Below, one piece after another: positions 1 through 8,200 of a stretch of 9,770 nucleotides of DNA. Location: the NCBI GenBank assembly GCA_903915565.1, contig CAIWTG010000223.1, positions 1 to 9,770 of the forward strand, in the 5' to 3' direction. Each line of letters opens with the position of its first letter. Positions within the stretch are counted from its first letter, which is position 1. The position numbers were made by a program, and so were the translations under genes. The stretch is from an uncultured Chloroflexota bacterium. GTDB lineage: Bacteria > Chloroflexota > Dehalococcoidia > Dehalococcoidales > RBG-16-60-22. The notes under the pieces were generated by a model that saw only the letters and a list, made by a program, of their open reading frames with translations, did not search any database and was not told the DNA's origin.

Positions 1-1182
1 AATAAAATTCTTTACATCGGCGGGACTTTTGCGCTGACAGGCGCTTATGCCGAGGACTGTGCCGCTGTTCTGGCTGGCTTCCAGGATTATGCTAAATATG
101 TAAATGATAACCACATTATCGCACCCTGGTATACAGACAGAATACTACCTGACGACGTCACTATTCAGGTTTTGTGGGGAGATGACCAACTTTCGGCTGA
201 TAAGGCATTAACCATCTATGACGACCTTAAGTCTCAAGGTCTATTAGTGGAGAGAATTACCGGTTCACCCGAAGGTTTGGCCTTGAAAGATATATTGAAT
301 CAGGACCGTGTGGGCGCTACCAGTCAATCTACCACACCATCATATCTCTCTCCGCCCGAGACCATCTTCACTAACGCCCCGATTTATACTGACCAGATGG
401 CCGCTGCCGCTGAATGGTTTCTAGCAAAATGGACGGCTGCCGGTAATACCGCCAAGCCCAGAGTAGCCTATCTTACTGCCGATAGTTCGCTGGGGCGTGG
501 CATTGTGATACCGGAAATGCAGGCTTATCTGGAAAATCTCGGCTATGTATTTGTCGGCTCCCAATTCGTGCCACAGGTACCCACCACACCGCCGACCACT
601 CAGTTACTCTGGCTGAAAGACAATAACGTTAATCTAACGCTTGGTTGTATGATTAACCCCGGTTCCCAGCCGACTATTAAAGAAGCCGTCAGGCTCGGCA
701 TGGGTGCGGACCTCGACTACAAGATAACCTTCGTTTTTGCCAATCCCTCCCATCTCCAGGTATTCGTACCGGCGATGGGCACACTGGGCAATGGCGTGGT
801 TGTCACCGGTGACTTTGTGGCTCTCGATAACAATGTCGCTGGTGTTCAATTCGCTAATCAGCTACAGGCCACATATCGCCCTGATAAGAAAATCTCGCAT
901 GTCATGTATCTGGATGGCGTCATTGAGGCAATGACACAGGTTGAAGCGCAAAGATTGGCCCTACAGCACACTACAATCGATAAACTAACATCTCTTGACA
1001 TTCTGGAATACGGCTACTATAAAATCACAAACTTCAATGTGGGTGAAATCACGATTAGTCCGTTAACCTATGGACCAGGAGATGTCGAAGGTGTTGATAA
1101 GGTTCGTATTCAGCAGGTTCAAGGCGGGAAAATTGTTGAGCTCGGTTCCTACCCTCTCCGCCATATCTATAAGCACCTATAG
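1..1182 (+). CDS. ABC transporter substrate-binding protein, branched-chain amino acid (Liv/Peripla_BP_6) type, 5' truncated by window edge
   Basis: The reading frame is open from base 1 to the TAG at 1180-1182 (393 codons), so the start and any signal peptide lie outside the window; the TTG at 172 is internal. The visible part begins with ILYIGGTFALTGAYAED, the typical first strand and ligand loop of type-1 periplasmic binding folds (the family usually reads IGxxxPLTG). The alternating Rossmann-like pattern continues: PRVAYLTADSSLGRG is the second-lobe opening strand, and NLTLGCMINPGSQPTIKEAVRLGMGAD matches the usual 'aD.vi......d...lkqa..lG' segment. Proteins of this family capture amino acids, amides or other small organic solutes outside the membrane and hand them to a LivHM-FG type permease. 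The ligand cannot be read from the sequence. No transporter partner genes lie downstream, because a terminator follows directly; they could be upstream. Family call is firm, substrate unknown. Confidence 0.85.
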   Translation, partial: NKILYIGGTFALTGAYAEDCAAVLAGFQDYAKYVNDNHIIAPWYTDRILPDDVTIQVLWGDDQLSADKALTIYDDLKSQGLLVERITGSPEGLALKDILNQDRVGATSQSTTPSYLSPPETIFTNAPIYTDQMAAAAEWFLAKWTAAGNTAKPRVAYLTADSSLGRGIVIPEMQAYLENLGYVFVGSQFVPQVPTTPPTTQLLWLKDNNVNLTLGCMINPGSQPTIKEAVRLGMGADLDYKITFVFANPSHLQVFVPAMGTLGNGVVVTGDFVALDNNVAGVQFANQLQATYRPDKKISHVMYLDGVIEAMTQVEAQRLALQHTTIDKLTSLDILEYGYYKITNFNVGEITISPLTYGPGDVEGVDKVRIQQVQGGKIVELGSYPLRHIYKHL

Positions 1183-1224
1183 CTAGATAGCAATATCAAG
1201 AACTTAAGAACCTTTTCTCCTTAT

Positions 1225-1260
1225 AGAAAGGCTGGGTTAAGTCCCAGCCTTTCTGTTTTT
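1225..1260 (+). terminator. Rho-independent terminator of the substrate-binding protein gene
   Basis: A perfect 12-bp stem, AGAAAGGCTGGG (1225-1236) paired with CCCAGCCTTTCT (1243-1254), encloses a 6-nt loop and is followed at once by GTTTTT (1255-1260). It starts 43 nt after the stop codon. The stem also has an A-rich 5' side, but the T tail is on the plus strand, so it chiefly ends plus-strand transcription and separates gene 1 from what follows. Confidence 0.95.
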
Positions 1261-1304
1261 AAAATAGCGATACCTTTAGGTTAGTTTCAATTGTCATCTT
1301 TATT

Positions 1305-1331
1305 GTTAATCGAGCTAATTACACGATTAAC
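1305..1331. repeat. 8-bp inverted repeat with 11-nt spacer
   Basis: GTTAATCG (1305-1312) is the exact reverse complement of CGATTAAC (1324-1331); the half-site centres are 19 bp apart, close to two helical turns. It could be a regulator or recombinase binding site, or a weak RNA hairpin; nothing proves a role. Its right arm overlaps the recombinase-end repeat that starts at 1327. Confidence 0.4.
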
Positions 1332-1357
1332 GAAATGTTGTATTTCAGCTAGAGTTC
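1327..1357. repeat. Left copy of diverged direct repeat (serine recombinase 3' end and downstream flank)
   Basis: Gapless hand alignment to 9364-9394 gives 26 matches in 31 positions, with mismatches at 1334, 1337, 1339, 1342 and 1349. Shared blocks are TTAACGA, TTTCAG and TAGAGTTC. Similarity continues to the right, with a 6-nt gap, to about 1379 (roughly 12 of 18), and stops to the left of TTAACGA. In the right copy this stretch covers the last codons, stop codon and immediate downstream flank of a minus-strand recombinase gene. Confidence 0.65.
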
Positions 1358-1440
1358 ACCAAACTTAACAAAACATCTGAATGTGACTTTATGTTATAAA
1401 AAGATGTCATTTCCCGTTTAAACAAGGCATTGGATCACTG
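1345..1440 (-). pseudogene. Decayed C-terminal end of a serine recombinase (degenerate second copy)
   Basis: Reading the minus strand up to the TGA at 1345-1347 gives a short open stretch ending SDVLLSLVNSS, which lines up with ADIVFTTPGSNST at the end of the better preserved recombinase fragment at 9382-9717. The alignment needs a gap of exactly two codons, so the frame is kept. Slightly upstream, EMTSFYNI resembles EISFGIEI of the other copy. An in-frame TGA near 1438-1440 closes the reading frame, and there is no start or catalytic part, so this can only be debris. The nucleotide repeat (26/31) makes common origin likely; the protein-level match is short and is inference. The upstream limit given is simply where the frame closes. 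Confidence 0.45.
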
Positions 1441-1490
1441 ATATATTGGTCCTAGTTTGTACTTATAATGACGATTTAATGTAATGATAG

Positions 1491-1540
1491 ACAGTTTCCT
1501 AAACTGCGTGTCCGGCGTTCGAATCACCCCTGAAGTACCA
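1491..1540 (+). pseudogene. tRNA-Arg(CCT)-like 3' fragment, candidate attachment-site relic
   Basis: ACAGT-TTCCTAA-ACTGC (1491-1507) has the geometry of an anticodon arm: a stem with 4 of 5 pairs, a 7-nt loop with T before and A after the anticodon CCT (Arg). It is followed at correct spacing by a variable region GTGTC, a T-arm with the canonical loop TTCGAAT, a 7-nt acceptor strand CTGAAGT, discriminator A and CCA (1538-1540). The T stem has only 3 of 5 pairs. The upstream sequence gives a partial acceptor partner (ACTT at 1461-1464 pairs 4 of 7), no credible D-arm, and about four nucleotides too many. It is thus not a functional tRNA but a 3' half or a decayed gene. Such 3' tRNA ends, near integrase remnants, are the classic product of site-specific integration into a tRNA gene. 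The relic reading is inference. Confidence 0.6.
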
Positions 1541-1649
1541 TGATGGCAGACAATATTGTGAGTAAATAAAGTTTTAATTTCTGGTTGTTGTCTTATCACC
1601 CCACTCTAACGTCACATAAACATATTTTAATAAGTTCTTAACAATTTCC

Positions 1650-1682
1650 TGTTATAGTCTGACCAAGGATTAATTGTATAAT
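1650..1682 (+). promoter_or_regulatory. Candidate promoter elements for the exporter operon
   Basis: Two -10-like boxes lie 70-100 nt before the operon start: an extended -10, TGTTATAGT (1650-1658), and a perfect TATAAT (1677-1682). Neither has a convincing TTGACA-like box at 16-18 nt upstream, so the exact promoter is uncertain. The upstream terminator means the operon needs its own promoter somewhere in this gap. Confidence 0.35.
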
Positions 1683-1751
1683 TGTCGGGGAACCGTTTTA
1701 GAAATTGCGTCATAGTCAAGTGACTTTATACCGGGAAAGCTGAGGTGACAC

Positions 1752-3257
1752 ATGAAGTTCTTAAGGATAACAGGGATATTACTAATACTTGGCGCCATCT
1801 GCATACTGCCGCTGGGCTGCGGTTCCTCCACCGAGACCACACAGCAGACAGTAACCGTACAGCGCGGCAGTATAACCACGGAAATCACCAGCGTCGGCAA
1901 TCTAGATTACGCCAGTACGGTGGATTTAACCTTCGGGATAGATTGCACCGTATCCGACGTATTGGTGCAGGCTGGTGATACAGTTAAACAAGGCCAGGTT
2001 TTATGCCGTTTTGACCAGACGGCGTGGCAGTCGGAAATAAATACGTTAGCCAACGAGGCGACGGCGGCTCTGCAAAACCTGACCTCTAAAACACTTGGAG
2101 TAATCCAGGCTCAGCAGGACCTGGCTTCGGCCCAGGCGGGTTTAGTAGCCGCCAATAACACGATAATATCGCTGCAGATTGCCTATCTGCAAGCCCAGTT
2201 AGACCTTGAAACCGCCAAGACAAATTTAGAAAAGACTAAAAATGCCACTTCCGACCCGACAAAGATTCAGATGGCAGAGTTGGCAGTGGAACTGGCCCAA
2301 GGAGAGTTGAGCATTGCCCTGACAAACTTGAATAATGCCACTACTTATGGCATGCAAGCTGCGCAGGCAACTGTCAATGATGTTCAAGCAACGTTGGATA
2401 ATGCTCAAGCAGCTGTTGGCGCAGTACAAACAGCATTAGATAAAGCTAACCAAAAACTGGCGGATGCCAAAAATGCCGGCCCGCAGATTACATCCACAAT
2501 TGGCGGTTTAGTTACCACCGTTAACGCTATTGCCGACCAAGCAGTTGTTAGCGGCGACGTGGGGTTCATTATTGCTGACCCGACCAGATTTGAAGCATCG
2601 ATTGTGGTCAGCGAGCAAAATATCGCCAAGGTGAAGACAGGAGAGCAAGCTACGGTACAGGTGGAAGTCCTAAGCGGCGTCAGCCTCCCGGCTACTGTCA
2701 GTTACGTCTCTCCGACGGCGACCATATCATCCAGCGTAGTGAATTACGAAGTTAAGGTTGAGCTGGTATCTACTTCATCCGCTACTGCCAATCAGACTTT
2801 CCCGGGTAATTTCCCTACTTCCGGTAACGCTTCCACCGGCGGACCGCCTTCCGGGGGACTCGGGCAATTCTCCGGCAGCGGTAACCTGACGCAGGAGCAA
2901 CTGGAACAAATACAGAAAAACATGCAGGCGAGCCAGACAGCGTTGGCCAGTGTTAAACTCGCCCAGGGTATGACTGTCACGGTGAGTATTATCACCGCAC
3001 AGGCTACCAACGTCCTGCTGGTACCTACCCAGGCCATCACCAGCCAGGGAGGGCAGACTACGGTTCAAGTACTGGTAAACGGTGTGGCGGAAACACGCGA
3101 AGTACAGACCGGGATAAGCAATTCCAGTTACACGGAAATTACCAGTGGCCTTAGTGAAGGCGAGGTAGTGCTGATATCCCAGTCAAGCTCAAGCTCCGGT
3201 ACACAGATAGCGACCAGAACAACAAGCGGCGGAGGAGGTCTCTTCTTTGGCCGATAA
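1752..3257 (+). CDS. Lipoprotein membrane-fusion protein (HlyD/MacA-like periplasmic adaptor) of an ABC exporter
   Basis: This is the 501-residue adaptor subunit that links an ABC exporter to the outside of the cell. The ATG at 1752 has a strong Shine-Dalgarno GAGGTG (1742-1747). A hydrophobic leader ends in PLGC, predicting lipidation at Cys23. Residues about 31-90 hold the first half of the lipoyl-like hairpin (VLVQAGDTVKQGQVLCRFD). Residues about 91-245 are an Ala/Gln/Leu-rich helical hairpin of coiled-coil type. The second lipoyl half follows at about 246-275 (VVSGDVGFIIAD), then the beta-barrel (about 276-340 and 401-420) and a membrane-proximal domain (VLLVPTQAI, residues 421-429, onward). 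Residues about 342-400 form an unusual insert in the barrel: a Gly/Pro/Ser-rich stretch and a Gln-rich helix. The C-terminus is a Gly-rich GGGGLFFGR tail. The gene overlaps the downstream ATPase by 11 bp. The family is secure; cargo is unknown, and the symbol macA would overstate it. Confidence 0.9.
   Translation: MKFLRITGILLILGAICILPLGCGSSTETTQQTVTVQRGSITTEITSVGNLDYASTVDLTFGIDCTVSDVLVQAGDTVKQGQVLCRFDQTAWQSEINTLANEATAALQNLTSKTLGVIQAQQDLASAQAGLVAANNTIISLQIAYLQAQLDLETAKTNLEKTKNATSDPTKIQMAELAVELAQGELSIALTNLNNATTYGMQAAQATVNDVQATLDNAQAAVGAVQTALDKANQKLADAKNAGPQITSTIGGLVTTVNAIADQAVVSGDVGFIIADPTRFEASIVVSEQNIAKVKTGEQATVQVEVLSGVSLPATVSYVSPTATISSSVVNYEVKVELVSTSSATANQTFPGNFPTSGNASTGGPPSGGLGQFSGSGNLTQEQLEQIQKNMQASQTALASVKLAQGMTVTVSIITAQATNVLLVPTQAITSQGGQTTVQVLVNGVAETREVQTGISNSSYTEITSGLSEGEVVLISQSSSSSGTQIATRTTSGGGGLFFGR
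3231..3249 (+). promoter_or_regulatory. Ribosome binding site that selects the TTG start of the ATPase
   Basis: GGAGGAGGT (3231-3239) is nearly a full anti-SD complement and lies 7 nt before the TTG at 3247. The next in-frame ATG (3265) is 25 nt away from it, which is too far, so TTG is preferred. The site is embedded in the last codons of the upstream adaptor gene and encodes part of its Gly-rich tail, which suggests coupled translation. Confidence 0.75.
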
Positions 3258-3933
3258 AACTGCGATGATCCGTTTAGAAAATATGACCAAGATCTACCCC
3301 ATGGGCAAAAGGGAGTTGACGGTACTCAAAGGCATCACGCTGAACATCAAACGGGGCGAAATGGTAGCGATTATGGGGGCGTCCGGGTCAGGCAAGACGA
3401 CCCTGCTCAACCTTATCGGATGCCTGGACAGGCCGACATCGGGTAGCTATTACTTTGAAGGCAACGAGGTCAGCGGGCTTAATAGCGCACAATTAGCCCA
3501 AATTAGGGGGGAGAAGATTGGTTTTATCTTCCAGACCTTTAATCTGCTATCGCGGATAACGGCACTGGCTAATGTGGAACTGGCCATGACATACTCTGGC
3601 GGGGTCGACCACGAACGCGCCAGAGATGCTCTCGCCAAGGTTGGTCTAGCTGATAGAATAAACCACCGCCCCGTCGAGCTTTCGGGTGGCGAGCAGCAGC
3701 GGGTAGCCATTGCCCGGGCTCTGGTAAAAAATCCCTCCCTGTTTCTGGCAGATGAACCTACCGGCCAGCTGGACAGCCACTCCGGCGAAGAGATAATTTC
3801 CATGCTGACGTCCATGCACTCCGAGCGGGGGATAACTCTGTTACTGGTGACCCATGATGATAATGTAGCGCATCACTGCCAGCGCATAATCCACCTTAAA
3901 GACGGCGAAATTATTGCGGAAGAAGACGTATGA
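3247..3933 (+). CDS. ABC transporter ATP-binding protein, MacB/LolD (o228) type
   Basis: This is the cytoplasmic ATPase (228 residues, the usual length of LolD/FtsE-like subunits) that drives the exporter. All motifs are intact: Walker A GASGSGKT (44-51), Q-loop Gln96 in FIFQTFNLL, signature LSGGEQQ (155-161), Walker B LFLADE (175-180) followed by PTGQLD, and H-loop His213 in VTHDD. The IYPMGKRELTVLKGI N-terminus is typical of the MacB/LolD clade, which couples to four-TM permeases of FtsX fold, as found in the next gene. The TTG start is chosen because of the Shine-Dalgarno GGAGGAGGT 7 nt upstream; a start at the ATG 3265 would remove six residues and lacks a site. The stop overlaps the permease start (ATGA). 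Catalytic competence is expected from the motifs. Confidence 0.95.
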   Translation: MADKTAMIRLENMTKIYPMGKRELTVLKGITLNIKRGEMVAIMGASGSGKTTLLNLIGCLDRPTSGSYYFEGNEVSGLNSAQLAQIRGEKIGFIFQTFNLLSRITALANVELAMTYSGGVDHERARDALAKVGLADRINHRPVELSGGEQQRVAIARALVKNPSLFLADEPTGQLDSHSGEEIISMLTSMHSERGITLLLVTHDDNVAHHCQRIIHLKDGEIIAEEDV

Positions 3934-5177
3934 AAAAGCGATTAAATTATTTAGGTAATATCTGGTCTACAATATGGATTGGCATCAGCACGCATAAACT
4001 GCGCAGCATTTTGACGATGCTTGGTATCGTTATCGGCGTAGCATCGGTAATCGTCCTCATGTCCATCGGCAACGGCTCGAAAGAAGACATACTAAATCGT
4101 ATCGGCAGCCTTGGTGTTAACCTAGTAACCATCCGTCCGGCAGCGACGATGGGCTTTGGTGGCGTTCGAGGGGTGCCGGGTCAGTCTTCGTCAACCCTGA
4201 CTTTAGAGGATGCTGAGGCTATAAACGAACTTCCTTATATAAAAGTTGTTGCCTCATCTTATTCGGAGTCAATGCAGCTTATCGCCAACGGCGAAAATCT
4301 AAATAGCACTGTCAACGGAATAACAACGGATTATTTAACAGTCAATAACCTTAGTATTGCGAGCGGCCGTACTTTTTCCAATTTTGAGTATAATCAGGGG
4401 TCAACCGTTGCTATTATTGGTTCCGATATAGTTGATACCCTGTTCTCCGATACTGACCCGTTAGGACAGCAATTGCGTATGGGCAACATCATGGTGACGG
4501 TCATCGGCGTACTGCAGAGCGAGGGACAGTCATTCGGTTCGGCCGACTCTTCCATTCTGGTGCCATTAACCGCCATGCAACAGACAGTAGCGCAGCCACG
4601 AACCGCCAACGGCGGGCATGTAGTATCAACAATATCACTGGAAATAACCGACCAGAGTTATGCCGATACTGTTACGAATGAAGTCACTACCTTGCTGCGC
4701 ACCCGGCATCAACTTAGCACCAATGCGGAAAATGATTTCAGCATCAATTCAATGGCAGAGCTGGTAGCCACCGTTTCCGAAACCGCTAATACGTTAACCA
4801 TGCTGCTGGGCGCTGTCGCTGCTATTTCTCTATTGGTGGGCGGTATTGGTGTGATGAACATCATGCTGGTATCGGTCCTGGAGAGAACTAGAGAAATAGG
4901 CATCCGCAAAGCGCTGGGGGCCAGAGAACGTGATATATGGACTCAGTTCCTCACCGAAGCTGCCGTTTTATCGCTAACCGGCGGAATTGTTGGCGTTATT
5001 TTTGGCTGGATAGTTTCGGTAGTCGTTTCTCGCATAGCCGGCATTAGTACCCTCGTTAGCGCCGACATTGTTATTCTGGCGGTTGGCGTATCGGTAGCCA
5101 TCGGTATATTCTTTGGTTTTTATCCCGCCTGGAACGCTTCACGGCTCGACCCGATTGAAGCTCTACGTTCGGAATAA
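3930..5177 (+). CDS. ABC transporter permease, MacB/FtsX fold
   Basis: This 415-residue membrane subunit has the classical layout. Transmembrane helix 1 is at about 26-46, after a basic amphipathic start (THKLRSILTMLGIVIG). A large extracytoplasmic MacB_PCD domain follows at about 47-288. Three more helices are at about 289-315, 341-366 and 377-399. The conserved coupling segment VLERTREIGIRKALGA (316-331) and the terminal FYPAWNASRLDPIEALRSE (398-415) are hallmarks of MacB-type permeases. Such permeases do not form a channel of the usual kind; they transmit force to the periplasmic adaptor (mechanotransmission), exporting peptides, toxins, macrolides or lipids, depending on member. The start overlaps the ATPase stop by 4 bp (ATGA), implying translational coupling. 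With its two upstream partners the transporter set is complete. Substrate cannot be read from sequence. Confidence 0.95.
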   Translation: MKKRLNYLGNIWSTIWIGISTHKLRSILTMLGIVIGVASVIVLMSIGNGSKEDILNRIGSLGVNLVTIRPAATMGFGGVRGVPGQSSSTLTLEDAEAINELPYIKVVASSYSESMQLIANGENLNSTVNGITTDYLTVNNLSIASGRTFSNFEYNQGSTVAIIGSDIVDTLFSDTDPLGQQLRMGNIMVTVIGVLQSEGQSFGSADSSILVPLTAMQQTVAQPRTANGGHVVSTISLEITDQSYADTVTNEVTTLLRTRHQLSTNAENDFSINSMAELVATVSETANTLTMLLGAVAAISLLVGGIGVMNIMLVSVLERTREIGIRKALGARERDIWTQFLTEAAVLSLTGGIVGVIFGWIVSVVVSRIAGISTLVSADIVILAVGVSVAIGIFFGFYPAWNASRLDPIEALRSE

Positions 5178-5228
5178 TATGGTACAAGGTAGTATATTAA
5201 AAACAGCCGACGTAATAACAAGAAATTC

Positions 5229-8200
5229 ATGATGAATAAGATAATAAAAAAAATCTGGGGAGTGGCTTTTGTTGTTGTTCTGCTTTCTTCTTTCTTCGTG
5301 GCAGTTCCACAAGCATCAGCGGCTGCTCAAGATTTTTCCTACGCAAGCCTGCCTTCCGACCCGACGGCTATCACCGCTCCCGGAGTAGAAGTCTATGATT
5401 TTGCGGTGGCTCCTTCAAATATTAATACTATCTACGCGGCAACCAGCGCTAACGCATTAAAATCCACCGACCAGGGAAGAACTTGGACAAAAATTCACAC
5501 TGGCCCCGCCGGCACCGAGTGTTCTACCCAGCTAGTCTCCATTGCCCCGGATGATGCCGATATTGTTGCTTATGCCTCCAACGTTGACCTGCACGTCAGA
5601 ATCTCACTCAACGGAGGCACTTCCTTCTACGACCTTGGAGTACCGCAAAATAAAGCCGGTACAGACGCCATCCATATTTTTGATATTGACGTCTCCAAGG
5701 AATACACCGACCTCTATGGCAGCACCTATCGCTACGTTGGTATTGCCGGTGTAGATGGCGATGTCGGTCCCGGCGATGCAGCTTTTTACTATTTCAAGTT
5801 CGGTGATTATGCCCCTTTCCAATGGTACGATGCCGTTGACGATTCCCTGATGCCGGATGGTTATCGTGACGACGATGCCTGCTTCTTCGCAGTTAAATTT
5901 TCTCCGGCTTTCAACATTGATAACATCGTTTATCTCTTAAGCCAGGATAAAACCGGTCCAATAGAACTGCACGTCTGCAGTCTGAACATTGATAGCAGGT
6001 TTGATGCGAGTATTAGCAGCTACCAGTATTACGACCAAGCCGCCACGGGCGGCACCTATGTTATACATGCTGCTGTTGCCCCGGTAACAAAGGGGCAAAT
6101 TATCTTCGACCCCTTTTATGCCGGCGTCTATTATGAACCTTATTCCAGGGCGGCGTATTGTTCCGTAGCCACGACTTCGGCTGGTGACGGTGGCGCCTTT
6201 AAAATCGACGAAAACGAGAATGCCATGCCAAGTGTTGGTTCGGTCGCAGGCGGTTCCATCTGGAGTATTGCGCTAAACAGCGACGGTTCAAATTTAATCG
6301 CGGCATCTGCACACAGCAACGAGGTCTATGGAGGTTCAGGACCTCCAATCAAGCGGATTGGCGGCGGCACCACGGCGCTCGGCGGCGTCACCACCACAAC
6401 CGACAATATGACCATCGCCTACGCCGGCGCTCACGTGCTCTGTGCCAAAGCCAACGACCAGGGCGCCTTTTCCCTTTCTACGGATGATGGCGGCACTTTC
6501 AATGACATCTCATTGGTTAACACGACGCTGGATAACATCGACGATCAGGTCATCGAACAGACGGCTGGCATCGAACGTTACATAGTCTCGTACGGAGCAT
6601 CGGTCGTTAACCATATTACTCTTACCCTTCATACCTCGGTTTGGTACTGGGACGGCACGTACTGGGAGAGAGTCTTCGTTCGCACTGATTTTGACCCGTA
6701 TATAGCCAGGGTATCGCCGGATAATTTCGGCATTCTCTACATGGGCGATACTAATAACGATCTAATTTACTATACCGACACCCACGGCAAAGCGGATTGG
6801 CGCTGGCGTGCCGCTCCTCGGGTTGGTTCAAACCTGGTTGACATGGAAGTGGTCAACAATACCGACTTTTACGTGGCGACTAATATCGCCGGCACAGGTT
6901 ATGTCTGCCCGCTTACCTGGACCGGTTTGTACTGGAATGCCTCGGACTATATCGCGGTGTTCGGGACGGGCACAGCTATTGCCAGCATTACGCTTGTCTC
7001 CGATAACGAGGTCATCGCCGGCAGCCGCCAGACCGGTCAGGTTGCGTATACCGCCACCGGCGGACATACACCCGGCGCGTGGAATATGATTGCTCCGTTG
7101 ATTGCCGGCACGAGCGTCTATGCCGATGCTACCAGCTGCGTTCCCGGCAGCACTATTTACGCAGTTTCCAACACCGGCCCAGCGACGGTTTGGACATATG
7201 TGATTGGTTCCGACGCCAGTGACTGGGTGCCCATCTACACCAGCGGTCTGGGAGGAGGTTCCGCCCATTCCATTGATATTATGATTTACGGTACAGGCTC
7301 GGCACAGTGCATTTATTACTTAAGCGGCAACGGCACCGGCGCTGCGGCTAATATTGAACTCGCTCGCGCTTTTTTGTCGGACGCCATGCTCTCCCCGCCT
7401 TATGGCGCCGGCTGGCTGGCAGTTCAGGGCGCTTATGAGGGCGGCCAGTATCCAAATGTTCTTGAAGGCAGCGTTGATGCTTCCGGCTTACCCGGCAACC
7501 AGGTCTGGTTTATAGATACTCATGGCTCCAACCGGTGGCCTTCTTCAATGAAGCGTTGGGGCGAGATACCAGGTATTTATCCTCAAATCATCACCTACAC
7601 CGATGAACTTGCAGCCACCTTCCCGGTACTTACCTCACCGATTAATGGTTACATTATCCAGGTCAACGAAGAGACCGGCATGGCTTATGATGTCACTCTC
7701 AACTGGACGCCGGCAGCCGACGCGTTTGGCTGCACGCTACAGGTTGCCACAGATAAAGCTTTCACCGATGTCAGACTAGATGTTCCGTCTGCCGTATCGC
7801 CTTTCGTTATCGGCCCGTATGGAGCTGAGGCTGTTAACGGCGCTGACCTGTCTTACCAACCCGGCGAAATTTATTACTGGAGAGTCCGAACGACAACCCC
7901 ATATCTTTCAGCCTGGTCTGACGTCAGGGAACTGGATATCCAGGCAGCTCCAATACCGGTGCCTGTACTATATTCGCCGTTGAATGACGCAGTAGTGAAT
8001 ACCCTTACCCCGAGCTTTTCCTGGTCACCAATGAGCGGGACGGATAGCACCAGCGGCATTACCACCACCTATACCCTCCAGATTGATACCGACCCGGGCT
8101 TTGGCTCGTCCATCGTCCATGATTTCGCCGTCACCGATACGACGGGCTTTCAGATGCCGGACGGTTACATCACGGATGGACATACCTACTACTGGAGAGT

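Larger units (their letters stand above)
1183..1751. other. AT-rich intergenic region without intact genes
   Basis: This 569-bp gap holds the terminator, the inverted repeat, the recombinase-end relic and the tRNA-Arg-like fragment annotated separately, and the leader of the exporter operon. Between about 1541 and 1650, and between 1683 and 1740, I see no gene or structured RNA. The composition is markedly more AT-rich than the flanking coding DNA, in line with old insertion debris. Confidence 0.6.

Noticed and set aside
172..1182. Substrate-binding protein starting at TTG 172
   Set aside because: The frame is open to base 1 and the upstream residues contain the conserved first strand of the binding fold, so 172 is internal.
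3450..3815. 121-codon minus-strand frame opposite the ATPase gene
   Set aside because: Antisense to Walker A-to-B coding sequence with all motifs intact; composition is that of a shadow frame.
6330..6346. GGAGGT/ACCTCC hairpin
   Set aside because: A 6-bp stem inside the surface-protein coding region with no T tail; probably incidental codon use.
6828..7268. 146-codon minus-strand frame opposite the surface-protein gene
   Set aside because: It lies wholly antisense to a well supported gene, its translation is Gly/Ala/Asn-biased without recognisable domain, and no ribosome site is evident; shadow of the plus-strand codon bias.
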